Assembly (NCBI RefSeq): GCF_037975245.1
Contig: NC_092563.1
Coordinates: 31,275,960 to 31,339,959, forward strand
DNA length: 64,000 bases
Direction: 5' to 3'
DNA from: Apostichopus japonicus
Taxonomy: Eukaryota; Echinodermata; Holothuroidea; Aspidochirotida; Stichopodidae
The number at the start of each line of letters is the position of its first letter. The stretch's first letter is position 1. The notes beneath the pieces were generated by a model that was not told the DNA's origin, did no database searches, and saw nothing but the letters and a program-made list of their open reading frames with translations. This document shows, piece by piece, positions 1 to 13,710 of this stretch. Made by a program: the position numbers and the translations under genes.

Positions 1-471
1 ATGCGGCAACATATAAAGAAAGGTACCAGGAATCAGTTATCACGTTGACAAAGGAAATTTTAGTGATATATTGTAAACAGATACATAAATGATTATTAAT
101 GAGGTCACATGATAAGAAAGATATCTGACTGGGAATTTTATTTTCACTTATTAAGGTTAATAATTTGCAGACAAACCCTGCACGGTTGATTGTATGAATA
201 TATTATGACAAAGTTTATATGTCAAGGATAAAATCTATAGAACATTGCTTTTTCTTTCTGCTTCAAAGCCATTTCTTGCAATTTAATGAATATCGATAAC
301 AAAGTGTTGGAGACGTCATGAAAATGTTCCAAATGTGTACTGAATCGACGTACCAGTATGAACCAAATTTTACGTTGAGCCCCGTCCACTTATTAATATT
401 AATGAGATGAGAACCAGGGATAATTGGGAACATCTACTCATCATGGGGCATCTATCTATTACGTATCGCAT
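1..471. repeat. Dispersed repeat, copy 1 (partner at 51222-51745)
   Basis: The whole segment recurs at 51222-51745 with roughly nine bases in ten shared, judged by eye. The later copy has an extra ~60 bp block near 51330-51394 and a few small changes. No ORF, terminal inverted repeat or tRNA-like head is visible, so the class of element is unknown. Copy 1 starts at the window edge, so its true left end may lie outside. Confidence 0.8.
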
Positions 472-1050
472 TAATTCAACTTGTGGTTGTTGAGATATCT
501 TGCTTACAAGATTTGTTGACGATTTTGAAATTCTTCCCGTCTACTCATGATGTTAATGTTGCAAAACTTGTTGCTACCATGACCATGTACACACTACATA
601 ACTAAATGACCATATCAAGAATGAACTTAATCGGACATAAGGTTGCAGAGATATTGACATTTTGAGAATTGTATGTAAAGCCCCGACCACCATTAATAGT
701 CGTGAGATCGGATCTAACAGCACTGTGGCATATCTGAATATCATGGAGCATCTACCTACCAACCACGACATCAATTCACATTCTAGAGATATCGTTTTTA
801 CCGTGATAATACTCTAGGCCCGCCCATTTATGAGCATTAATGAGAATGAATGTATTGACTATATGAACATGTACCTATCATCAACTGACATCATCATACC
901 AAGTATGAAGACCATTGGACATTGGCTGCAAAGAGATTGACATGCCCATCGCCGCCCACTCATCAATATTAATGACATTCGTACCAAAAACATTAGATAT
1001 CATGTACTCAATATGTACAACATATGTACCATATATGACATCAAATCATG
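370..1050. repeat. Degenerate tandem repeat, ~130-160 bp period
   Basis: A short phrase of the form CCCGYCCAC..ATTAATATTAATGAG recurs near 377, 537, 680, 817 and 945. Each occurrence is followed by a similar stretch containing CATGTAC or CATCTACC words. The spacing is about 130-160 bp and the copies are strongly diverged. No coding potential is seen. Confidence 0.5.
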
Positions 1051-1479
1051 TTCTTAGTATTGAAAGCAAAGTGCCATACACACGCACTCGCACTTATACA
1101 CACAAGTCAGCAAGACTATAAAGGTACATTAGACTTTGGCATAGGAACCAAAGGAATTCATTTCTTAGTTGTTTACGCCAGAGAGGAGTTTTATTCTCTT
1201 CTCGACATTTTGGTTAACATCATGTGTAGTATATGTTCCCTCTCCAGTAGAATCGCGATACACACCTGACAATGATCACACATTCACAGTCTCGATGCAA
1301 GGGGACTGGGGTTGAGAGCTGATTAGTCGTTCGGTTATTTGGTTTATGTGTCCATGTTCTTTCTGGGTGACTTTACACGTAGTAATCGACGCGACTAAAC
1401 TGTTCAAATATTAAGCAACCTACAATAACAATGCAGGGTATAGTCACCAAAGGTTAAAAAACAAATAAAAAACAAACAA
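1051..1479. other. Unassigned AT-rich DNA
   Basis: No gene, RNA or repeat is recognised. The short ORFs here have no recognisable motifs. Confidence 0.5.
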
Positions 1480-1925
1480 ATGTGATACAGAATTCAGTCG
1501 AAAGAAAGCAAACATTTGATCACAAGATGCTTATTAAAACATCATTGGCGTGTACCAGACTTGGCGGCAAATTCATTAAATGAATAACTGATATCAAACG
1601 AAAAATAGACGTTCATTGCCTTGCTGTTCAATTCTTATCAACTTCTTTTAGTACCGTCTTTCTGTTCTCATCATAAAAAAAATAAATAAATAAAACCGTT
1701 ATCATGCCATGTATCAATATGATGTTGTGTTATACCAGTTATCATTCTAAATATAATATCGTTAGCGAAGTACTTGTTTGCCTTCTATCAATGGTATCTT
1801 ACATCGCGTGCATTCGTAATTTGCTTAACTAAGTGTTATAACATCTGAAAACAAGTTCGCTGCACTAGATCAATGACTTTTGATCTGAGATGTTAATGAA
1901 CTATTTGGTATGTAAGTACTGATGA
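1480..1925. repeat. Diverged duplication, copy 1 (partner 4395-4840)
   Basis: Shared landmarks in the same order include AATTCAGT.CGAAAG, GTTATCATGCCAT, GCGAAGTACTTGTTTGC and ATGACTTTT..CCT.AGATGTTAA. The same phrases occur at 4395-4840. The copies differ by many substitutions and indels, so the duplication is old. No coding content is seen. Confidence 0.65.
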
Positions 1926-3310
1926 ACGACGACCTCTACCATAGCTGTTAACATTCAGTTAACGAACAATTCATTTTACAAACAGTTATTGACACAGTAG
2001 GCCTATTTCTTGTGACAGATAAGCTTATGATGCCCAAAACTGAACATGGTTTTTCTTACACTATTTTATGATATCACTAATTTGTTAATTGAGTTTGACA
2101 TTTAAAACCAAAGGAACCAATTTATGAGTTCTTAGGCAAGATAACAGTGTATTAATCATTCATTAAGGAACTGCTTAATGTCGCCACACGGCGCCTGCCA
2201 AAACCCTTCATATAACAATATATTGATTATGTTTGAATAAGTATATGTCATTCTAAATTCTTATTCATTTACCTAGTCATAGTTTTTTTGGATGATTCGC
2301 GAGAAAATTAATGTCTTTCATGGTGATGTTTACTTTATCGAACAACTCTGAACAATGATAGTCCAAAACTAATTATGACTAAAGGAAAGATCAAGTGCGA
2401 CAAGTATATTTAGATCATTGCATTAAACCTGTCTTTGCAATAACTCAAAATATATTGTAACAAACCAAAAATGAATGATTTGCTCCGTTGACATTATGGG
2501 GAATATACAAGAAGGAGAAGAAAGGAAACATGAAAAAACTGGAGAGGAACCCTGTTGAATCATTATCAAACATTTTTTAAACAATAGTTTAAAGTTAATC
2601 ATGAAAATCAAAATACAGCTTTAAGGACAAAGCATCAATTCAAAATATGGACTGTTTCATAGGTTCAAGTTGCTTTATAATTCTACTATAACAGATATAA
2701 AAGGGCTCTTTTTATGTTATGTACTGATTCACTTGACAACATTATCTTTTAAGGTGTATCTATATTAGTATAATATATAATAATACATCTCAAGACTAAT
2801 GATTACTTTTCAGTGAGCATAATATTCAAAGTTAATCAAGCAATTTGTATCGATGTTGGACTGATACTTTGTTGTTACTTAAAAGCAACTGTCTTTAGAT
2901 TGTTGACAGGTGCTAATGCTTTGTGTTATTTCAGCTGATGCTAACATCAAAAAGAGCCACGCTGTAATCTCACAAGACATAAATCTTACAAGAATTTTCT
3001 TTCATGTGTTTGATGGTGAGTCACACAGCAGTAAACTTTAGCAAGCTACTTTACAAATTTAATTAAAATTTTCGTTATGACATCCGTTTTGACCGTCCGA
3101 ACAATTTATTTTGGTTTAAATTGTTGTGTAGTATACGATGAACATCATAACGATGTACCTTTATGCCAAACTTTTGCCGCATCGAAGGGATCGGGCAATT
3201 CGAAAATTCTCAATAAAAACTTCTTCCAGAGGGTTTTCATTTATTGAACGTATGCATGAGAAAGTACACGGTTTGACCCAACATTACTAAGGTTAAATAT
3301 CCATTTAACA
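1926..3310. other. Unassigned AT-rich DNA
   Basis: No gene is recognised. A short piece near 2180-2300 (GCGCCTGCCAAAACCC, then TATTGATT.TGTTTGAAT) has a diverged relative near 4060-4160, consistent with an old local duplication. Confidence 0.4.
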
Positions 3311-3574
3311 TTACAGTAGAATGCGACATAATGAATATTGCTGGTAATACATTTTCTTTTTTATGTGCAATGTAGTTGTAGAGATAGAAGGTCTGAAAGT
3401 ATACTGACTCTCGGTCAGGAGATGGTTTTGGGCAATTAAGCCATCCAATAGTTTCTCAAAAATGTTTATCGAGTATCGTGGACGATTTTTGTAACGGAGA
3501 AACATAACTATACTTTGTGAAAGCTTCCATTCCGCCACATATAAAGCTTGTAATAACTTTTGCCACTTCAACAC
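3311..3574 (-). pseudogene. Decayed non-LTR retrotransposon reverse transcriptase fragment
   Basis: The minus-strand reading contains INIFEKLLDGLIAQNHLL followed by TESQYTFRPSISTTT. This matches the conserved RT pattern of jockey/CR1-type LINEs (S.IFEKL...L...N.L...QYGFR...ST). A second frame upstream reads AFTKYSYVSPLQKSSTILDK, resembling the preceding F.NYRPISLLP..SKILEK block, so at least one frameshift separates the two. No catalytic DD motif or endonuclease domain is present. It is a short dead remnant; the LINE clade cannot be fixed. Confidence 0.6.
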
Positions 3575-4394
3575 TGTCCAGGAGAAAACACAAAAGTACC
3601 TCAGAGTTGGTATAACATTTGAAATAGTTTGTTTACTTGTAACATTATTACAATCAAAGGAGGTTTTGTCAGTTACTTCTCGAGTAACAGCAAGAATTTC
3701 AATTTTTCAAGTGCCTTCTAAAACATAACATTTTAATTTTGGTCACCTTAAAAACCATACATTATTCATACAATAATCACACATCATACAATGATTAAGC
3801 TTTTTCTGGTTTATTTGCAGCTAAATTAGGCGCAATATCGTTGAAAACATAGCCATTTACAATGTTTAAATTTCTTATTGATGTAAATAAATGAATGTAG
3901 ACACACGCTTTGTAAGTGATATTTTATATTGTTTATGCCATTTAATATGTTCCATGTTCCTTTGATATTATTATATTCGGCATTTCAAGATAGATCTTAA
4001 CTTTTTTTAACGTTTTATAGCTGTTTTTATTTGTTAGCAAACTGCTTTATATCATCAAAAGGCGTCTTTCAAAACCAGTGACATATCATTTATTGATTCT
4101 GTTTGAATGCACAGAGAAAGTCATTGGTCGAAATGTTAGATATGCATCATATATTCCTTATTTTGTTAAACGTGAGAGGTTTGTAAATCAAAAGAAATTT
4201 GTTTGAATAGTTTGTAACATTTCATTTTTATAGTACTCGACACATTTTGGTGGAAGTCTGATATTTCACCGACGCTTCTTCAAATATGCCAAAAGTACCA
4301 TTTACAGTTTAGGTGAAAATGACGTTTTGAAACGAATTAATTGAAAATAATGAAATGTTAAGATTTTAATGAATAATAATAATTATAATAACAA
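3575..4394. other. Unassigned AT-rich DNA
   Basis: No gene is recognised. It includes the diverged relative (about 4060-4160) of the 2180-2300 segment. Confidence 0.4.
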
Positions 4395-4840
4395 TAATGA
4401 ATTCAGTTTATTCGAAAGGAAGCATTTCGTTCACAAGTTGTTTTTCTTTTCAATACTAACGGTGTGTAGCAGATTATTCGTGGCAAATTCAGTCGATGCA
4501 TATTTGAAATACAAAGTAGAACACACAACGTCGTTATGCTTTGTCACTAAATCCATATCAAAGTCCTTTTTCTTAACCGTCTCATTGTTCTCATATAATT
4601 TATAACTTAAATCTGTTATCATGCCATTTATCAACCATGGGTTTGCAAGAGGTTTATCAGTCTAATTATATTAGCATACAGTAAACGAAGTACTTGTTTG
4701 CATTTGATAACCTTATTTTGATTGCATGTTCATGTACTTTCCATCTATCAGTCTTTAAAACAATTTCAAACGAAGTTTGATTAACTCGATGAATGACTTT
4801 TCACCTAGATGTTAACGAACTATTTGATATATCAATGCCA
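4395..4840. repeat. Diverged duplication, copy 2 (partner 1480-1925)
   Basis: It carries the same ordered landmarks as 1480-1925, including TTATCATGCCAT and ACGAAGTACTTGTTTGC. Overlapping short ORFs on both strands have no recognisable domain and are best read as chance ORFs in the repeat. Confidence 0.65.
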
Positions 4841-4961
4841 TATTGAAATATTCAAGAACTGTGATCATTACCAAAATCTGTTAAACTTTAACGTGTTATT
4901 GAAACCTATATTTTTACAATCCGCCTACAAACAATAGTCCTTTATATGGTGATTTTAACCC

Positions 4962-5066
<105 letters not shown>

Positions 5067-5507
5067 GAGCCTAAGCAGTAACATCATATGCAAGGCGAAA
5101 AAGTCTTACAGATTAAGATCGCAAGATTGTGTGAATTAATATTGACACTTTAAATTTCTTAGTTCTTTTCGCAAGAAAAGAGTTTAATAAAATCATAAAC
5201 AATGTCAAAAGTAATGAAACATTTTTTTTCCAGCAAACTCAAACGCATATATATATGACAAACATGTAAAGAAAGGCCAAATTAACTATTTTTAAACCTA
5301 TTTCTCAACTCTTTTATTTATTTTGACTGATGCGTGGAAATGGAGAAAACATGAGTGCAATATTTATAAATTGTTTTCCTATAATATGTTACGTATCTCG
5401 TAAGAAAAAATATGTCACCAAAGTCAGACTAGTATTGTCCGATACAGACTTACGCCTGCATTGGAATTACGATCTTCCTTACCGGTTTCAAACCTTTGGA
5501 CATACAA

Positions 5508-5580
5508 TCAGCGTTCACTGCCTAGTGGCTTGGGTGCCCCCATATAAAACGGGTTAGAATCCCAATTGAGGCTAAAAAAA
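5508..5580 (+). repeat. Possible degenerate tRNA-derived SINE fragment
   Basis: GGTTAGAATCC at 5552-5562 matches the RNA polymerase III B box (GGTTCGANNCC) at all but one base. It lies about 30 bp after a weak A-box-like TAGTGGCTTGGG, and a run of A follows shortly after. The A box is poor and no cloverleaf can be drawn, so this may be chance. Confidence 0.25.
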
Positions 5581-5624
5581 AACTTGTATTTTTCGATACA
5601 GGTGACAAACTCATACAGTATTTA

Positions 5625-5654
5625 AATATATATATATATTTATATATATATATT

Positions 5655-5685
<31 letters not shown>

Positions 5686-5696
5686 ATATTTATATA

Positions 5697-5787
<91 letters not shown>
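5625..5787. repeat. (TA)n microsatellite with TTTATATATA interruptions
   Basis: A TA-repeat tract. Its first ~80 bp carry regularly spaced TTTATA variants, giving a short higher-order pattern; the remainder is pure TA. Confidence 0.97.
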
Positions 5788-5790
<3 letters not shown>

Positions 5791-5937
5791 AGATAAACGT
5801 TATTTGTAACAGGTTGCTTGATCGTTTTAGTTGTGATCGACGATCTTTCCTGAGTCATAGATAATTCTTAGCGTGGTTTTGGACTCTCCAACGTATTTTA
5901 ATTTATATATATTGCAACAGATGATGTAAAATACATT

Positions 5938-6755
5938 TTAAAGCAGCATTTTGCGTTGGGTCGCTTTTTTCCACCTTTTAACATGTGCATCGATTTTTTT
6001 TTAGATGTATCAATCATAAAACAGCAAACTAAGATACCATCCAAGTTTCACCCTGCCAAGAGCGTTAATTAGCGAGTAATTAACGATTTATGTCGATAAC
6101 GAGTAAAAGTGTCCTCGACAAAGTTTTCATATCTCCAAATCCACTAGTTTGAATTCCACCAATCAGTGAATAGTATGTTTATTCATGAGCATTTTGCGTT
6201 TGGTCGCCGTTTTCCACTTTTTTGACATGTCCATCGATTTTTTTACATACATCAAATCACAAAACAGCAAATTTAGATATTAGCCAAGTTTTTCCCTGCC
6301 AAAACAGTTAATTGGCGAGTATTCCACATACAAATTTAATCGCATTCAGTTCCCAAACCCACTAGTTTGAATTCAACCAATCAGAGATGCAGGTTTAGTT
6401 ATGAGCCGTTAAAAATAGATTCAAGACTTTGCGTTGGTACAACCAGGGAGTTGTTATGCAACTCTCTGGTACAACTGCCATATGACTGTACACAAATCAA
6501 GCGTGGTGTTATATTACGTATCTGTCAATGACGTTCGTAGGGTTTAAATATTCATATTATGGGCGAGGTTTATTGGGTTCCCAACGGAAAATATCTTGGA
6601 GAACAACAAAGTTGAAAGTTGCAATTTTTTCGACTTTTATGCCACCTTTTGAAGTAAAATATAAATAGATAAGCTAGTTATGTATGTCGTTATGGCATAG
6701 TGGAGTCAGTGAGGTTGAGAAAAATCATAGAAAAGGACGCAAAATGCTGCTTTAA
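5938..6755. mobile_element. Non-autonomous DNA transposon (MITE) with 19-bp TIRs and TTAA ends
   Basis: TTAAAGCAGCATTTTGCGT at 5938-5956 is matched base for base by its reverse complement at 6737-6755, giving perfect 19-bp terminal inverted repeats 818 bp apart. TTAA sits at both outer ends, which fits the piggyBac-type TTAA target duplication, though the inner TIR does not start with the usual CCC. The left part is internally duplicated: about 5942-6180 and 6187-6420 share GCATTTTGCGTT.GGTCGC, CATGT.CATCGATTTTTT and CCCTGCCAA. No transposase ORF is present. A 10-of-11 bp hairpin (CCAGGGAGTTG...CAACTCTCTGG) lies near 6446-6472. Confidence 0.8.
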
Positions 6756-9700
6756 GATTGACAGTTTACTTAATGCCGGGTTTGGAACGTGTGTGTAGTT
6801 TGGTTGCTCTAAAAGGCTCCAGTCGATTCGATATGTAAACACGTTTTGCAATTTCGTGAACAGGGCGATTATCTTGTAGTTTCTGTTTTGTTTTTTTCAT
6901 AATGGAGTGTCATCTTGTAAAGGTGCGAGAGTCAAAATCGACTTCAGAGGAGCAAATTATTCGAATCCGCAAAGCTTGACTGTATGGGATATTTCTGGTA
7001 TAGCTAAGTGTATGGTAACTGCTTGGTAAGGGGTAATTGTACTGTTCGTAGGTTTATTGAACAAGTCTGTTTTAATTTTAAATTGATCAAACTGTCTGCA
7101 TTTTTTCTGGACATAATGTTCACTTCCTTAACACCACTGTGACCCTACAAAATGGCTCACTTAACTCATAAATATTTCAATAAACCTACAAACAAGCAAG
7201 TGCGACTATGTTGTTTATTATACTTCAATATACCATCACACTTCCGTAAGTGGCACATCATGCATGTACGATGACTAAAACGTCTAAATGTGACAAATTT
7301 GTGTGACGCTCTTTTTGATTTAATCATGTTGCATTTTGTCTTTCCATTCATTTCCTGAAATCATGGGATGGTCATATCGAGTCGTGTTTCATGACTTGAT
7401 CTCAAAATTCAAATCCGGGTAGCATTTCAGTCCTTATTATTAAATATGATGCTTGGTCAAGTAGATTGTCAAAAAGTCGTACCTTGATCAGTTTGTTAAG
7501 ACAAACGGCTAAATTAAACATGATAATCGCTTAAGTAATATCATGATGAACTTTGATATTCTCAATAAAATTGCGTGAGCTGTTAAAGATAGTATGCTAA
7601 TTCCATAGGTGCGCCGTGTTTCATGTGGTAGTACAGGTTTTTTTTTAAATGTTTATCCGGTAAAGTGACGTATTTTGCTGTATCTGATCTTAGATCGTAC
7701 TTTTAAGGTAGGCCAACTTCCTTACCGCCCAAAATGATTTCAACCAGCCGATTCACACAGAAATTACAGTAGCTATCGTATATCTTAGAGTTCTGTACCA
7801 TATTAAATACTGGATTGTGCTGACAAATCTGATAAATCGGTATCATGTGCTCTTTGGTTTACATTAACAACTGAGGATATGTGTAATCCCGACAAATCAA
7901 AAACAATCCAGTTTATACTTTGGTACACAATTTTCAGATTTAAAGTAGTAACTGTTTTTTATGTGTGTACCGGGTGTTTCAACGCATGAAGAAATAAGGC
8001 ATGACGTGACAAAGAAGTATTCATCATTATCGCTATTTTAACGAACGCCTGTAAGTTGTTATCTTGTCTAGGGTCTGTTATTTACTTTTATACAGAATGT
8101 TTGCATTGATTTGCATAGATATGCTAATATAATAAACCAAAGTCCCATCGTGGTATACTGCTTTATTTGCTCGAATCATACCACGCTATGTTCATAACAG
8201 GATTGATGGCTTGCACACGTTACTCTCTTTTGGGCAGGAGAAAATACATTTTTCGTAAAGCAACATACTACTAGACCCCAAGCCACAAGAAGACATTAAC
8301 AAGTCTGGTCCAATCGAAGGTAAGATTACGCTGAAAGATATTTTGTGATATTGCATTTTTCTATGTCAACTTAAATAGCGTAGTACACCTACCTACAGTA
8401 CTTGTACAGAGTGAAACCATTACATTATACTTCCTAGTAGTGTATATATAACATATACCGTCGTTTAAGAGAACTACATGAACTGCTACTGATGTGTGGA
8501 GTAACTTTGTTACTATTTTCATGTAGAAACGTAAAATGTGGCACAACCAATAAATTAAAAAAATCTTATTTGAACATTAAATATATCTATGTAAATAAGA
8601 CAGCACAAAATAGCATATGTACTTGACTACAAATATCTATCGTAACTATCCGTCAGTTACGTGATTCGTTTAGTTTGCGAATATACATCATAATATTCGA
8701 TTTTCTTAGTAATTTTCTTTACGTTAAGCGGTTACATTCCTTGTTTGATTATTTGTAACGACGTATCGATACTCTGAATGAACCAATTCTGAATTGCAAG
8801 ATAAAAAATGGATTCATTTATGCAAAATATTACAAATTCTTAGGAATCAAGTCATCACCAAAATGTATTAAATTGTTTAACCAAGGTAGTCGTTGTCTCA
8901 TAAAATAAATTAAAAACACATCTATAAATAATTTCAAAGCATACGATGATAACAGTGCGAAATAGCACACACTGCAATACATTTCTTTGTCACTCTGATG
9001 AATGTTAACCGTTTGCGTTACAGATACGGTAACTTAGGGATCAAGTATAAAAAGCATTCATCTTTTGTTTGTGACGATAACTGGAAGCTAAATATAAAGC
9101 ACGTTGGCACAGTATGCTGAAATTCGTAACGTCGAATTCGGGTTAACTTAGTGATTTTAAAACAATATCAGTATGATATAATTGATGTAGTATACTGCTA
9201 GTTGTAGTGTTTGTGTCTACCATTCCACATTACATTTGCAATCAATCTAAACAAACAATATTACAATATTATTCATGTCTTACATTCTTCTATGTGAAAT
9301 GTAAACTATTGTGAAACCTAATCATTATAAATTCACTCTGAGACTTACAGTCACTATATGGTGCTTTCATCGACCTTGGCATATTTGAAGTGAACGTCAT
9401 TTTCCATCGTGTTATGAATTTAATCGTAATAGCATATTCATAGCAGCTGTTGACAATATAATAAGAGTCAAACAATTATAGTTATAGCTTCAAAAAACTT
9501 CAACATCCCCTCAAGACTCTTTGAGTAGTGTACCAAGGTAATCGCTAACATTGTAAACCTTCAGTACATGTCTCAGTCGAGGATCGGCTCTACCACTTAG
9601 CTTAAATAGCATGTACAAACAAATGCCAACATACTTAACAACCTTTCCAATTTAAAACTGTACAATTATTTATAAGACCGTTAGTCCATCCTAGCTAATC

Positions 9701-12700
9701 TACCTACCTGTGCATTTTCACGAGATTAAAATGAACTGAAGTGAGACACCTTCCTTATCTTTATCATCGTTCTTAGTGATATCAATACATGTTATGACAA
9801 GCGATTCACACAGAGATAACATTTACTACTGTAAATATTAAAATAAGATAGATCGGTAGCATGGGCTACTAGGATTACAGTAAGAACTGAAGCTATGTGT
9901 ACTTCCAAGAAAGCTACGGGCTATAGAACGACTCACTTTTCACTGTGGTACAAAACTTAAAGATTAACAGTACGTCCTGCGTTCTGGGTGTGCTTTGGGT
10001 GGTTATGAACAACTTCTAAACATATATATTAACAATTATATTGCATTTGAGAGATTTCAAGGATTAATGTTCCTTTACATTCAAGGCTTGATTTATTTCT
10101 GAATGGGGTTTTGCAAATACTGAATCTAAACATTGATTGAAGCTGTTCACACGACCTGATTATATAAGTTTTAGTGTCACCTAGAAAAAAGATGGCAAAA
10201 AACATAGATAAATTAAAGGTTTCGGATCCTGATGAAACTATGATATCACATATATACGAATGTCAGCTCCAGAAAAGACTTTAACATTAGAAAATTTCTC
10301 ACTTCCAAGCGGAACAAGATTTTCTTAATAGTCTCCATCAGCATCGTTCCCAAATCTGGGCAGCAAAAAAATACCCCTGTTACGGTTACCAAAAAAAAAA
10401 ACATTTCAAGAACCGTTTTATTGTCACTCAACGATTAACATTAGTTTTCGAAAAATAATTTAAGAAAATTTAAGATGGAGGGATGGGCATACATTTTTTG
10501 TTCAAAATGAGGTATTTGATTTGTGTTATCCTAGCGGCGGTATCTGCTGTACAAATGCAGAATCTATATCAACATCTTCTGTACGAACATCATGTGACAA
10601 TTTAACATCAGCATGTAATGATTGGTATTGCTATGTAATAGACTTAAATATCAGTGTTTCAGAAAACAATATGATCGTTTTGTTCCACTACCATATTCTC
10701 ACGCTAACTAACGAATATATTATCTCTCTCTCTTTGTGTGCCTTGTGATCTTCAATTGAGGTAACACGGTCGATTGGAGAGCAAATCAACATTAGGCTAT
10801 GTAATAGTTTCTATATTTAGTTTATTTTCCCAGGTACTGCAGTGATAAGTCAGTATCACAAACTGCACAACAAACCTTTGCCATGTACTCGATCAGATAG
10901 GGTTATTTGATTAGTGCAGCAACGTTTAGTCCTTTAAACTATAATAATGTATTTATCGAAAAGAGAATATTTGATTGATGTTTATCAACGAAAATTTGAG
11001 TAAGAACTAAAAAGAAAGAAACATAGAAAAAGAAATTAATAAAATGTGTTGATAGGAATTGAAAATGGATGTAAAATGGTTGTATGTGTTTTACGTCCCT
11101 TTAGATTTCAAATAAAAATCGGCTACTGACGTCAGAACAGTTATATTGTAATCCTTTGTGTTCCAGGTAGAAAAAAAAATCTCGAAAGAAAATAATATTT
11201 ATCAACCAGTTATCGTACGTCTGAGTTTACATAACGCAGTACACTACATCAGTGTACCATACTTGATTTTAAACTAATAAGGCCCATTTCGTTAATAATA
11301 TTAACGAAAGGATGTGCATATTCATGAGAGCTACTAAAGAATATCATAAAGAAAGGACGCATTACATAGAGGAATTTAAAACAATTCATATTATTGTATA
11401 CTCAATGGGTACAGGCGTGAATGTCTCAAGGCAACGCGGTGATTCGTATCTCGTTATTCTATTTAAAACTGCCATTACTTTTCTTTAGAGAAAAATTAAT
11501 GCCAAGAGCACAGTTTTGTCACGTGACCAATCAAACTGCAACTCGAACATTAATTATTGACATTGCGTAAAAATTCACTTTGTGCGTAGAATGAAAATAT
11601 ACCCGAAATAGTGCAGACGAAAGGGTCACTGTACAAATGAAAGTTAAAGAAAACATATTTACATATCCGAAAATCGTTAGAACAACTAAAATAATAAAGG
11701 CTTCCTATTTTAAGGTTTCCTCAAATCGTTTGAAATTCTACTTCATAAATACCGAATGCGTACAAAAGTGAATATTTACAGTAAATACGTTTAATCATTT
11801 GAAAGTGTTGATGAAAACTTTGCTTGCTTTTTAAGACCAAACAAATATTCTTCGCGTAACGGATCTTCATTTAATTCTTAAGCTCGAACCATGTCACACC
11901 CTCCTATTTTGGCATCATATTGTTTTGAGCGACGTAAGCGCCAGTGAATTATCAATAGCTTATCTTTACAAACGTTACTTTACTTTCATGGCCCTAAACC
12001 GTCTCTCCTCCCAATCATTCACCAGTTGATACAACCATATTTGAGCAAGTAACACTCACCACTTGACGATTCAGAAACGGGGCACGGTACAGAACGCAAA
12101 ATAGATTCATTAACAGTTGAGAGTGTCCATTATTCACCACACTTCACCGTAGTTATTTTAATAATCTCTTATTTTCGAAATGGTTTATGGATGAACAGCA
12201 ACTTGAACGTTGGACGGGGCGAGGGAGAATTAGAAATTGAAGTGTTACATTAAATGTAGTTACTCGATCACTAAACACAAAAACACTCATATAAATGGAG
12301 AGACAGGACATTTTCCGACACATTTCAATCTCTGTAATGTGTATGGAACGTGTGGAACGTAATATCATCAGCCCCTTGGATGAGGTTGCTTGACTGAAAT
12401 TAATCAATTAGTCGCTTAAAGGCTGCTTTCGGTTGTCTGCTTCTTTCTAATCTACCAAGACCAGGCTGCAAACAAAGATAATAAGATAGTAGACATATGG
12501 AGAAGGATTATGGTGAGGAGAAAGCCGTCTGGAAGAGGGGGGGGGGGGGGGTAAGGACCCTTCTTCCACGTTTTTTTTTTATTGTGGTGCTCAACACCTG
12601 CAAATGTGAATTGAAGAAAACAATTTCAAGAGCCTCGTAACGATTTTATTAAGCTATTAGATTTTCTAAAATAGTAAGGATGGAAGTAACCGGAGTGTAA

Positions 12701-13600
12701 GCCATGCAGGGACAGCTCCAATTCCAATGGAGTTGATGTGCTGACGTTCATAGCAAATCTACATACAATCCTTTAAGATATGAAAAGTAGTTCCAAAACG
12801 TATGATTTAAAACTACGAGTTTTGTAAAATCAACGAAATGGAATGTTGAAGAGGTTGTTTTGAAGATAATTCGAAGGTGAAAACGGGTACACGCTCGCCC
12901 CAGGTTGTGAAGTAGCTTTCCGGCACTCAGCCATAACGATCGAATGAAAATGACTCTCAATTAGCTCACGACAACATCCAAAGCTCTCTCTCTCATGACA
13001 CCTGCCTTTCAACAGGATGTGACGACGATAGGTGTAAACACCCAAACAGTGTCCAATAGAAGAAGTAACTTTCACATTTTATCAACTGCCGCACACCCAC
13101 TCATAAATAACTGCCTTTATACAAACGGCCCAGCTACTGGTGAATTAAGTTACAATAATATCACGGAGCTTGTTAAAGATGGATCTCCTTTTCTTGGAAA
13201 CTAATATCGGAGTGGCTTCACAAATTATCGCCGAAACTTAAGCTGCTTAGTAACGTGACCAATTCCAGTCAATACGATATTTTGAAACGCAGGTGTCTGA
13301 ACAAAAGGTTTTTACACAATTACCCGACAGATTTAAACAATTCAACAAAGCATGACACGGCGCTTAAATTTAGTCTTTCATGAAATTCCTTTAAGAAATA
13401 CAGGATTCACTAATACCTAAACATCTGTAGCCGCGGTAAGGCCATCAATGTAACATATTAGTTCATTTTCATTAAATACGTGTATAACGCATTCTCCCCC
13501 TTTAATAAATGTATGTAATACATTTGAGGACGATGAAAAAAATCAATAATTCGACCATTTCTTATCTGGTGAAATCATAGCGACTCTTTGCCTTTAATTC
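6756..13600. other. Long stretch without a recognisable gene
   Basis: No ORF here has a recognisable motif and none exceeds about 85 codons. About 7690-7960 and 9730-9980 are diverged duplicates, sharing ..CGATTCACACAGA, GAT..ATCGGTA.CATG and a TGGTACA.AA.TT.A.A.TT phrase. A G-run lies near 12537-12552 and a TCTCTCTC tract near 10725-10735. The rest is unassigned AT-rich DNA. Confidence 0.4.
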
Positions 13601-13710
13601 CTACTCAAAATATGCCCCAACGTTGCCTTCCTTTTAATTATTTCAATTCTGTACATATACGGTTGGAAAAATTAAAGCCTAACGAAGCACACGCCCTTTG
13701 AATATTTTTT

